Shown one piece after another: positions 57,325 to 64,000 of a stretch of 64,000 nt of DNA (position 1 is the first letter of the stretch; each line of letters opens with the position of its first letter). The position numbers were made by a program, and so were the translations under genes. A model generated the notes under the pieces. That model did no database searches and was not told the origin of the DNA. It saw only the letters and a program-made list of their open reading frames with translations. The stretch is taken from the NCBI GenBank assembly GCA_905478325.1, contig CAJQIB010000026.1:43146-107145 (forward strand), written 5' to 3'. The DNA is from an uncultured Flavobacteriales bacterium (lineage in GTDB: Bacteria; Bacteroidota; Bacteroidia; Flavobacteriales_D; Sanyastnellaceae).

Positions 57325-58077
57325 CTAGAGTGCAGCCTCAGAATCCCAAAGCGCTCTTAAGCGGATCACCTCTTTTTGAGTCCAAGCATGTGCCTCATTT
57401 AAAAGGACTTGTCCGTCGGTTCCGGAAATGGTCTCGCCGATAGAAACGCGAACGTCAATGTGTTTTTTCCCGAAGTGCTTCCAAGCATGTGGAATGAACA
57501 TCTGTTTATTGACCCAGGCGAAATCAGGATCGCGGTATTCGATGGCGATAGGGGTGATCGGAAAACCACCTTCAGCACTGATGTAAAACATGGAAGGGCG
57601 GTATTCCAATAAATCGGGACCTTTGTGCGTCGTACCCTCTGGGAAGATGACAATTCCAAATCCTTCTTGAAGTCGGAGCTTGACCTGCTCTCTTGTTTCC
57701 TTCCGGCTTTCTTTGCTTTTTCGCTGAACCCAAATGGTGTGCAGCGTACTGGCTGACCAGCCAATGATCGGCCACGACTTGCTTTCAATGCGGGCTACAA
57801 ATGCAACGGGTCTTTTGGCGGGGATTAAAATGGCATCTACATAACTTCTGTGGTTGCCCATAAGAATACTGGGTTGCTCGGGCAATTCACCTTCTTGGAA
57901 GACACGGATTCCCATAAGGCGGTAAACACTTGCAATGAATTGAAGAAACAATACATGCATGGCATTGCGATCCTTTTGGGTCCTCCATTTCACCCAAACC
58001 ATTCCCAGACCATAATAGGAACAGATCAAAAGGAATCCGGGAATTCGGTAAGTGGATCGAAGAAATCTAAAAATCAT
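57325..58077 (-). CDS. plsC: 1-acyl-sn-glycerol-3-phosphate acyltransferase
   Basis: A 250-residue membrane-associated acyltransferase of the PlsC/LPLAT family, making phosphatidic acid in phospholipid synthesis. The catalytic H-X4-D is His76-Asp81 (N-H-R-S-Y-V-D), and the substrate-binding F-P-E-G-T is at 145-149. One or two hydrophobic segments lie at the N-terminus. Length is normal. It follows the pseudouridine synthase gene by 24 bp. Confidence 0.93.
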   Translation of the reverse strand: MIFRFLRSTYRIPGFLLICSYYGLGMVWVKWRTQKDRNAMHVLFLQFIASVYRLMGIRVFQEGELPEQPSILMGNHRSYVDAILIPAKRPVAFVARIESKSWPIIGWSASTLHTIWVQRKSKESRKETREQVKLRLQEGFGIVIFPEGTTHKGPDLLEYRPSMFYISAEGGFPITPIAIEYRDPDFAWVNKQMFIPHAWKHFGKKHIDVRVSIGETISGTDGQVLLNEAHAWTQKEVIRLRALWDSEAAL

Positions 58078-58101
58078 GGATTGCGCTTTTCATCAAGCGT
58101 C

Positions 58102-59010
58102 CTAAGGTAAGGGTTGAAGACCGACTGTCCCGAGCGCATGTTTGACCCACGCGAAGCGCTTGAATTTTCGGGGTGGAGAAGCCTCAACCTGGACCAATTG
58201 ATGCGTTATGGGATGTATAAATTCGAGGCGATAAGCGGTCAAGAGCAAGCCGTGTCCAGCATAATGAGGCCCATTCCCATACCGGTCATCTCCAACAATT
58301 CCGTGCTGAATCGCGTACAAGTGTTTTCGAATTTGGTGTGTTCGGCCGCTTCCGGTCGTCACGCAAATTAAGCTGCCTTCACCGCGCGTAGGGATGCCTC
58401 CTGTTGCCCAACACAACGCGGCCGTGGCGGCAGATTTACTTTCCAATGAGAGATGGATTTTTAACGCTGCAGGAACTGTCCCATGGACGATGGCGAGGTA
58501 GTATTTTTTGATGCGTTCATTCTTGAAAGCCGCATTCAGCTCTTGAAGCGCTTTGGCAGTGCGTCCAAAAATGACCCATCCACTTGTGGCAAAATCAAGA
58601 CGATGAGCCGGTTCAGGGTGTCCTAAGGAATCCGCTAAAACTCCGCTTGTTGCCCAGGTTGCCACTTGCGCGCGAAGGGAATTCTGGTGGTTTCCGCTGG
58701 TGTGGAGGCCAGCAGGCTTCCACACGACAAGAATGGCTTCATCCTCAAATCCAATGTGCAACGGAACCGGAATCTTTACGGCTTGGATTTGTCTTGCCTG
58801 AAGCAATGTGACCCGGTCTCCATTGTGGACCCAGTCGCCTGTTTTCCCAACGACGTCATTCAGTAAGACCCTTCCACGCTCAATGGCTTTTTTACAGCCC
58901 TTCTTGCTCGAAATCCAATCTCCCGCCAATGATGGAAGTGCATCTTGCAACCTCACCTCTTCCGGAAGGTTTGCCACGGTATAGTGAGCCAAAGGCGCTC
59001 CAAGGTTCAT
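58102..59010 (-). CDS. RluA-family RNA pseudouridine synthase
   Basis: A 302-residue RNA pseudouridine synthase. The N-terminal region (about 15-75) looks like an S4 RNA-binding domain. The catalytic Asp139 is in H-R-L-D-F-A-T-S-G, and G-R-T-H-Q-I-R-K-H-L lies near 240, both signatures of the RluA/RluC/RluD family. The target uridine cannot be assigned from sequence alone. The ATG at 59010 is chosen since it overlaps the upstream stop as ATGA; a longer start at 59049 would lie inside the upstream gene. Confidence 0.92.
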   Translation of the reverse strand: MNLGAPLAHYTVANLPEEVRLQDALPSLAGDWISSKKGCKKAIERGRVLLNDVVGKTGDWVHNGDRVTLLQARQIQAVKIPVPLHIGFEDEAILVVWKPAGLHTSGNHQNSLRAQVATWATSGVLADSLGHPEPAHRLDFATSGWVIFGRTAKALQELNAAFKNERIKKYYLAIVHGTVPAALKIHLSLESKSAATAALCWATGGIPTRGEGSLICVTTGSGRTHQIRKHLYAIQHGIVGDDRYGNGPHYAGHGLLLTAYRLEFIHPITHQLVQVEASPPRKFKRFAWVKHALGTVGLQPLP

Positions 59011-61154
59011 GGAGTTCCGAGTCCCATTGCGTCGAACATGAAGGCCCATTTGTCGGCCTGTTCGTCGATTATTTTTGAGGTTGGTTTGCCAGCCCCATGG
59101 CCGGCATTGCGATCGATCCGGATGAGTACCGGACGTTCACCAATGTGGCATGCTTGAAGCCGCGCTGCGAATTTGAAGGAATGGGCGGGTACGACACGGT
59201 CGTCGTGATCTGCAGTAGAAACCATGGTAGCAGGATAAGCTGTTCCCGGCTCCAAGTTGTGGTACGGCGAATACCCCGCCAAATTCAAGAAGTCAGCTTT
59301 GGAGCTATCAGCGCATCCGTATTCCGGAATCCAACCCCAACCAATGGTGAACTTGTGGTAACGCAACATGTCCATAACGCCCACTGCGGGGAAGGCAACG
59401 GCGGCCAATTCAGGCCGCTGTGTCATGGTCGCTCCGACGAGCAGTCCACCGTTGGACCCTCCCGCAATAGCGAGTCGTTCAGTTGAAGTGTATCCTTCTG
59501 ATATGAGGTATTCACCGGCAGCAATGAAATCGTCAAAAACGTTTTGTTTTTGAAGCAACATGCCGGCCTCGTGCCAATCTTCTCCGAATTCTCCACCACC
59601 GCGCAAGTTGGGCATCGCATACACCCCGCCTCGCTCTAAAAGAAGCAATAAGGAGGGACTGAAGCTGGGGGTCAAACTGATATTAAACCCTCCATAGGCG
59701 TAAAGGTATGTTGGACGTTCGCCATCCTTTACCAGGTCTTTTTTGTGCACGATGAACATGGGGATGGAGGTGCCGTCTGCCGATGGGTACCACGCTTGGT
59801 ATGCTGTATAGTCTTCTGGATTGAAATCAACCGATGGAGCCGCAAACAACTCAGACTCTTCTGATGTCATATCATACCGATAAATAGACGTCGGTTGTGT
59901 AAAGGACGTGTAGGCATAGAAGGTCTCGGTAGCTTCGGTTTTTCCTCCAAAGCCTCCAATGGAACCTGCCAGTCCGGGAAGTTTGATTTCGCGAGCGTTT
60001 GTTCCATCTATGTTGTACCGAACGACAGCGTTGCACGCATTGCGCAAATAGGTCGCGAACAACTGCCCACCCGTACTATTGACCGATTCAAGCAGGTGTT
60101 CTGATTCGGGGATTATTTCGGTCCAGCGATCTGCTTTTTGAGAATCGATACCAATCAATCGGTATTTCGGGGCGTCTTGGTCCGTCAAGACTAGAAATTG
60201 TCCGTTGGTGTGATCGATCAGTGAACTGCGCGTATCGAAGCCACCAATGACTTCAACCCACGGGGCATTCTCTATTTCCAGCGATCGCACATGGATGCTG
60301 TTGCCATCAGTTCCCGTCGATGTACTCAACACAAGGAACTTTTGATCCTCCGTTGCATAAGCAAAATGGTACCGGTTGGGCTCTTCGTCATTTCTAAAAA
60401 TCAAACGGTCTGCAGATTGATCTGTTCCGATTTGATGATAGTAAACGCTGTGGTACGTGTTTTCGGCACTGTATTCACTTCCGTCAGGCTCAGGATATCG
60501 GCTGTAATAGAAACCGTTTCCTGCCCAGCTCGTGCCAGAAAATTTCACCCAGTTCAGAATTTCCCCTGTTGATTCTCCTGAATTCAAATCATACAAGTGG
60601 ATTTCTTGCCAATCAGAGCCTGCGCTACTCTGAATCACCGTGACCCAGCGTTCGTCCTCTGAAGCACTTCCTAAGCTTGCTGTCACGGTGCCGTCGTTGC
60701 TCAGGAGATTTGGATCCAGAAACAAGGCATCAGTTCCATTCAATGTTTCGCGGACATACCAAACACTTTGGTTTTGCAGACCGTCATTTTTTGAAATGAA
60801 ATACCGTCCACCCATTTTTCGCGGCACACCGATTTTCTCATAATTGAACAAGGCCTCAAATCTGCTGCGTAATTCGGCCCGCAAGGGGATGGAATCCAAG
60901 TGGCTACGCGTCAACGCATTTTGGGCATCGACCCATTCTGAAGTCTCACTTGCTCGATCGTCTTCGAGCCAGCGATACGGATCAGCCACTTCAGTTTCCC
61001 AAAGGGTGTCAACAACGGGTTCTGCGCGGGATGTCGGATACTTAAAATTCGAAGGCATGTTGGTTGAATGAGAAGATTGACATCCTTGCCAAACAGCGGA
61101 TGTTGTTGCAATGCACATAAATGCAACGCCGACAAGTGAAGTGCGTAAATGCAT
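59007..61154 (-). CDS. Prolyl oligopeptidase (S9A) family lipoprotein
   Basis: A 715-residue serine peptidase of the prolyl oligopeptidase family, cleaving short peptides after proline. The export signal ends in V-W-Q-G-C (about Cys25), consistent with a lipoprotein, so it likely acts in the periplasm. An N-terminal D-P-Y-R-W-L-E-D segment and a seven-bladed propeller precede the alpha/beta-hydrolase domain. The nucleophile is in G-G-S-N-G-G-L (about residue 564), with downstream D-H-D-D-R-V-V-P and a C-terminal A-G-H-G-A-G providing the Asp and His. It is the first gene of the operon running through rluA, plsC and the methyltransferase. Confidence 0.94.
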   Translation of the reverse strand: MHLRTSLVGVAFMCIATTSAVWQGCQSSHSTNMPSNFKYPTSRAEPVVDTLWETEVADPYRWLEDDRASETSEWVDAQNALTRSHLDSIPLRAELRSRFEALFNYEKIGVPRKMGGRYFISKNDGLQNQSVWYVRETLNGTDALFLDPNLLSNDGTVTASLGSASEDERWVTVIQSSAGSDWQEIHLYDLNSGESTGEILNWVKFSGTSWAGNGFYYSRYPEPDGSEYSAENTYHSVYYHQIGTDQSADRLIFRNDEEPNRYHFAYATEDQKFLVLSTSTGTDGNSIHVRSLEIENAPWVEVIGGFDTRSSLIDHTNGQFLVLTDQDAPKYRLIGIDSQKADRWTEIIPESEHLLESVNSTGGQLFATYLRNACNAVVRYNIDGTNAREIKLPGLAGSIGGFGGKTEATETFYAYTSFTQPTSIYRYDMTSEESELFAAPSVDFNPEDYTAYQAWYPSADGTSIPMFIVHKKDLVKDGERPTYLYAYGGFNISLTPSFSPSLLLLLERGGVYAMPNLRGGGEFGEDWHEAGMLLQKQNVFDDFIAAGEYLISEGYTSTERLAIAGGSNGGLLVGATMTQRPELAAVAFPAVGVMDMLRYHKFTIGWGWIPEYGCADSSKADFLNLAGYSPYHNLEPGTAYPATMVSTADHDDRVVPAHSFKFAARLQACHIGERPVLIRIDRNAGHGAGKPTSKIIDEQADKWAFMFDAMGLGTP

Positions 61155-61176
61155 GGGAGAGAGATTCTATTTCCTC

Positions 61177-61184
61177 CAAAAATA
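61177..61184 (-). promoter_or_regulatory. -7 promoter box for the prolyl oligopeptidase operon
   Basis: Minus-strand TATTTTTG is an exact TAnnTTTG match, 23 bp before the ATG at 61154. A T-rich tract with TTTTTTG lies 13 bp upstream of it, closer than the usual 19 bp. The divergent AIM24-family gene starts at 61205, so both promoters must fit in about 50 bp. Confidence 0.45.
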
Positions 61185-61204
61185 CCGCGACATTTGACAA
61201 AAAA

Positions 61205-62005
61205 ATGAGCGATATGGGAAGTCATGATATCGAGTATCAAATTTTCGGTGATGATATGCAAACGGTTGAAGTTGAATTGGATCCATCTGAAACGGTTGTA
61301 GCGGAGGCTGGCGCCATGAATTGGATGGAGTCGGACATTCAATTTGACACGAAAATGGGGGATGGTTCATCAGCTTCGAACGGGTTTTTAAACGGCTTGC
61401 TACAAGTCGGCAAGCGTGTTTTAACGGGGGAATCAATCTTCATGACTCATTTCACGAACCAGGGTCATGTCAAACGACGTGTTGCTTTTTCAGCGCCCTA
61501 TCCAGGAAAAATAATGGCCATTCATTTGGGTGAGATGGGAGGGCAGATAACCTGTCAAAAGGACGCCTTTCTATGCGCGGCAAAGGGGACTGAGCTCAGC
61601 ATTGCATTGACAAGAAAATTGGGAGCTGGGTTTTTTGGTGGTGAAGGCTTTATTCTTCAGAAATTAAAAGGAGACGGTTTGGCGTTTCTTCATGCCGGCG
61701 GCACCGTCGTGAAAAAACAATTGAATGGGGAAACCATTCGGGTAGACAGCGGTTGCATCGTTGGTTTCTCAGGTGCGATCGAATACAGCGTTGCGCAGGC
61801 GGGCGGCTTAAAGTCTATGTTTTTTGGTGGTGAAGGCTTGTTTCTTGCTTCGTTAAGTGGAACGGGGACCATCTGGTTGCAATCACTGCCGTTTAGTCGT
61901 TTGGCGGATCGCGTGTTGGCACATGCTCCTTCGAACCGGGGGAAATCCAAAGGAGAAAACTCTCCCCTTGGTACGTTTGGAAGGATGCTTGATGGTCACA
62001 ATTGA
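61205..62005 (+). CDS. AIM24/TIGR00266-family protein
   Basis: A 266-residue cytoplasmic protein of the AIM24 (TIGR00266) family, which has a double beta-sandwich fold and no known enzyme activity. Family marks are the E-A-G-A-M-N-W-M near 35-42, [10 protein letters not shown] near 148-157, L-H-A-G-G-T-V near 165-171 and G-G-E-G-L-F near 222. Length is typical. The ATG at 61205 is chosen because it yields the usual N-terminus; the frame stays open upstream to 61121. It diverges from the prolyl oligopeptidase gene. Confidence 0.9.
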   Translation: MSDMGSHDIEYQIFGDDMQTVEVELDPSETVVAEAGAMNWMESDIQFDTKMGDGSSASNGFLNGLLQVGKRVLTGESIFMTHFTNQGHVKRRVAFSAPYPGKIMAIHLGEMGGQITCQKDAFLCAAKGTELSIALTRKLGAGFFGGEGFILQKLKGDGLAFLHAGGTVVKKQLNGETIRVDSGCIVGFSGAIEYSVAQAGGLKSMFFGGEGLFLASLSGTGTIWLQSLPFSRLADRVLAHAPSNRGKSKGENSPLGTFGRMLDGHN

Positions 62006-62134
62006 TTCAGAACGAATTGGAATCCGTCAGGAATCCTTATCTTCGTGTTGGATCTAACCAATTTGAAGATTTACAATCAATCTTTCTTGAGTGAAAGTTT
62101 ACTTGAGATTTATCTAACATTTTTCTATTAAAGG

Positions 62135-62680
62135 ATGAAATTATTCGTCGCCAAACTGAATCGAGATGTTCAGGACGAGGACCTCGTTGAGTTGTTTTCC
62201 CAACATGGGGAAGTAGCATACGCTCGAGTTGTCACAGATCGAGATACCGGTCAATCTAAATGTTTTGGCTTTGTTCAAATGCGGGATGCTGATGGTGGCA
62301 AGAAGGCCATTGACGCATTGAACGGCAATGAATTTATGCGGTTTAACATGGTTGTGAAAGAAGCGGAAGAGCGTCCTCGTGGAGAGCGTCCAGCTTCAGG
62401 AGGGTCGGGAGGTTCAGGTGCAGGACGACCTGCAACAGGACGACCGTCAACCCCTTCTACAGGAGGTGGCTTGCGTTCCGATCGAACCGCCAATCCGGGT
62501 GAGTTTAGCCGGCATGACCGCCCTGATAATGCGCCACCAAAAGCGTCTGTCGGTGCGGGAAAGAAAACAGATAAGAAGCCCAATAGGGATATTTATCAAG
62601 ATGGCCCCCGCCAGCCAAAGATGAAACGGGACCGTCCTAAAAATGCAGATTGGCTGGACGGCTTGGATGACGAAGAATAG
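62135..62680 (+). CDS. RRM RNA-binding protein with glycine/basic tail
   Basis: A 181-residue protein with one N-terminal RRM (about 1-78): RNP2 L-F-V-A-K-L, RNP1 K-C-F-G-F-V-Q-M. The remaining about 100 residues are low complexity: a Gly/Ser/Arg/Pro-rich stretch, then a Lys/Asp-rich stretch ending D-W-L-D-G-L-D-D-E-E. Single-RRM proteins of this type are common in Bacteroidota and bind mRNA broadly. A strong terminator follows at 62705, so it ends its transcript. The 129 bp upstream hold no motif I can support. Confidence 0.92.
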   Translation: MKLFVAKLNRDVQDEDLVELFSQHGEVAYARVVTDRDTGQSKCFGFVQMRDADGGKKAIDALNGNEFMRFNMVVKEAEERPRGERPASGGSGGSGAGRPATGRPSTPSTGGGLRSDRTANPGEFSRHDRPDNAPPKASVGAGKKTDKKPNRDIYQDGPRQPKMKRDRPKNADWLDGLDDEE

Positions 62681-62704
62681 GCGAAAGCTGTATTGACATA
62701 TATG

Positions 62705-62735
62705 AAAAAGGGAGTCTCTAGGGACTCCCTTTTTT
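62705..62735 (+). terminator. Strong rho-independent terminator
   Basis: AAAAA then GGGAGTC pairs with GACTCCC around a six-base loop, then a run of six Ts. The A-run would pair with the T-run, so it may work on both strands. It closes the RRM gene. Confidence 0.93.
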
Positions 62736-62909
62736 GTGCCCAAAAAAGGGAGCGAAGAGGAAGGTGTGGAGGGCTAAAGCATGAATATTTCGCTAACACC
62801 TGTAAATAATTAGACGCTAAAAAGCGGCTATTTATCGATTATAATCTAGTTAGTGTCGAGTGGTATAGAGTTTTTCGCTATATTTACGATGCCATAAACC
62901 ATCACGAAA

Positions 62910-64000
62910 ATGAGTCGTTTTCTACTGCTTTGCGCCGGAATCATGTTTTCCGGACTCACTTTTGGTCAGTATTCATTGACTGTTTCGGAGTATTCAATAG
63001 ACTATGAGTCTGATGAAACTACCTACCGAATACACGTTGATTTGATCAATACTGATGACTTCCTTAGTTCTGTCTACGGAAATGAATCTGATCCTTTTTC
63101 GCTTTCTACAGGCGGAGTAGGCTTTTTTAATAGTCAATTTGGTTCCACCACAGCAGGTGGAATCAACCCGGCCTTCCTGACGTTCTTCCCTGAACTCGCT
63201 GCGGATAGCTGGGTTTCGATTGGATTGGAATCGACTCCTTCGGGTGACGAAGCTCCAATCAGCACGGTAGAGAGTGGAGAACAACCTTGGGTTGGTGCTT
63301 TCGCTTTTGGTTCTGAAATTGACGGCCAAGACATTTCCATGAGTGACCAGACAGGTGGCGCATGGTATGTGCTCAATGGTTCTCCCAATGGATTGCCGGA
63401 TGATAACAGTCAGGTTTTGGTGATGCAAATCACGACTGCGGGTACCGTTTCAGGAACGTTCAACATTCAGATTTTTGAGAATGGAGATGGCACGACGGAC
63501 ATTCGTAAGCACATTTCTTTTGACGGAATAGGAACCTTCTATGATCCTTCGGATGATACGGGTGGACCTGATCCCGTTCTTGGTTGTACGGATGCTTTGG
63601 CTTGCAACTACGATGCGGCAGCCACGGAAGACAATGGATCTTGTGCTGAATTGGACGAATGTGAAGTGTGTGGCGGCGACGGCATTGCTGAAGGCGACTG
63701 CGATTGTGATGGCAACGGACCGGCTGCTGGCTACGACTGTGATGGCGTATGCTTGAATGATGCTGACGGCGATGGTACGTGTGATGAATTTGAAACGAGC
63801 GGATGTACGGATGCAGAAGCTTGTAATTACGATTCAACAGCTACAGATGATGACGGCTCTTGCGCTGTTATAGATGAGTGCGGTGTATGTGGTGGCGACG
63901 GCATTGCTGAAGGCGACTGCGACTGCGACGGCAACGTATTGGACGAGTGCGGTGTATGTGGTGGCGACGGCATTGCTGAGGGCGACTGCGACTGCGATGG
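62910..64000 (+). CDS. Secreted Cys/Asp/Gly-repeat protein, 3' end outside window
   Basis: An open frame from the ATG at 62910 to the window's end (363 residues visible). A signal peptide (1-20, ending T-F-G-Q) precedes a beta-rich domain (about 21-220) that I do not recognise. Then come G-C-T-D-x-x-A-C-N-Y-D-x-x-A-T-x-D-x-G-S-C units (about 227 and 296), the same pattern as in the subtilase at 53456. Between and after them are [20 protein letters not shown] units, rich in Cys, Asp and Gly. The acidic Cys-rich repeats suggest calcium binding and disulfides, as in thrombospondin type 3-like stalks. A T9SS sorting domain is expected beyond the window. A weak -7-like TATATTTA lies at 62879-62886. 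Confidence 0.85.
   Translation, partial: MSRFLLLCAGIMFSGLTFGQYSLTVSEYSIDYESDETTYRIHVDLINTDDFLSSVYGNESDPFSLSTGGVGFFNSQFGSTTAGGINPAFLTFFPELAADSWVSIGLESTPSGDEAPISTVESGEQPWVGAFAFGSEIDGQDISMSDQTGGAWYVLNGSPNGLPDDNSQVLVMQITTAGTVSGTFNIQIFENGDGTTDIRKHISFDGIGTFYDPSDDTGGPDPVLGCTDALACNYDAAATEDNGSCAELDECEVCGGDGIAEGDCDCDGNGPAAGYDCDGVCLNDADGDGTCDEFETSGCTDAEACNYDSTATDDDGSCAVIDECGVCGGDGIAEGDCDCDGNVLDECGVCGGDGIAEGDCDCD
63873..64000 (+). repeat. 69-bp in-frame tandem repeat, at least two copies
   Basis: One copy spans 63873-63941 and the next begins at 63942 and is cut by the window edge. They are nearly identical over the part seen, differing in third positions such as GAT/GAC. Each encodes a 23-residue Cys/Asp/Gly-rich unit. 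A more diverged relative begins at 63654. Such DNA identity suggests recent expansion by slippage or recombination. Confidence 0.8.

Noticed and set aside
63460..63837. Minus-strand frame rich in His/Arg opposite the last gene
   Set aside because: It is the antisense reading of the Cys/Asp/Gly repeat and has no start context.
63654..64000. Regular repeats that could suggest a CRISPR array
   Set aside because: The repeats are in frame, adjacent without spacers, and encode a protein motif.

Overview
The window looks like a chromosomal segment of a marine Bacteroidota, probably Flavobacteriales-like. The evidence is consistent. Many secreted proteins end in type IX secretion (T9SS) sorting domains, of both the YPNP type A and the gliding-motility type B kind. 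There is a PorP/SprF partner, a SusC/SusD pair, a laminarinase-type GH16, a monomeric NADP isocitrate dehydrogenase and a short Bacteroidetes-type AMP nucleosidase. Several -7 boxes fit TAnnTTTG, and Shine-Dalgarno sites are mostly absent. GC content is near 50% by eye. I see no tRNA, rRNA, CRISPR array, insertion sequence or integrase, and no gene-free gap above about 300 bp.

Region 1 (1-11.6 kb). The window opens inside a nitric oxide synthase oxygenase gene. It faces a two-gene minus-strand unit encoding two halves of a multicopper oxidase. Upstream of these, also on the minus strand, is a tight seven-gene operon (11624 to 2751): two lipoproteins, a Tat-exported DUF1501 protein, a cytochrome-like lipoprotein, a small lipoprotein, a giant CUB/Ig-like surface protein with a type B sorting domain, and a PorP/SprF protein. 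This resembles the planctomycete DUF1549/PSCyt1/DUF1501 set split into separate genes and joined to a T9SS surface module. It is my best candidate for an undescribed system.

Region 2 (11.6-27.4 kb). A small GreA-like factor, a GH2 beta-mannosidase, then a plus-strand glycan-utilisation locus: GH3 glucosidase, a secreted protein with alternating repeated modules, SusC, SusD, a PKD lipoprotein and a Calx-beta/GH16 laminarinase. The likely substrate is laminarin or another beta-1,3-glucan. A cold-shock-domain protein with a probable TTG start and a small outer-membrane protein follow.

Region 3 (27.4-44.7 kb). Isocitrate dehydrogenase (icd), a PNGase F-like lipoprotein divergent from a secreted esterase, a BNR-repeat secreted protein, two tandem paralogous giant surface proteins with IgGFc-binding-like N-termini, acetyl-CoA synthetase (acs), and a small PqqD-like orphan.

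Region 4 (44.7-53.4 kb). A nucleoside salvage cluster (amn, cdd, a putative outer-membrane barrel, a CNT transporter and deoA), then a nitroreductase, a TerC membrane protein and asnB.

Region 5 (53.4-64 kb). A secreted subtilase whose catalytic Asp appears replaced by Glu; a minus-strand operon of prolyl oligopeptidase, RluA-type pseudouridine synthase, PlsC and a methyltransferase; an AIM24-family protein; an RRM protein with a strong terminator; and, running off the end, a secreted protein with Cys/Asp/Gly-rich tandem repeats.
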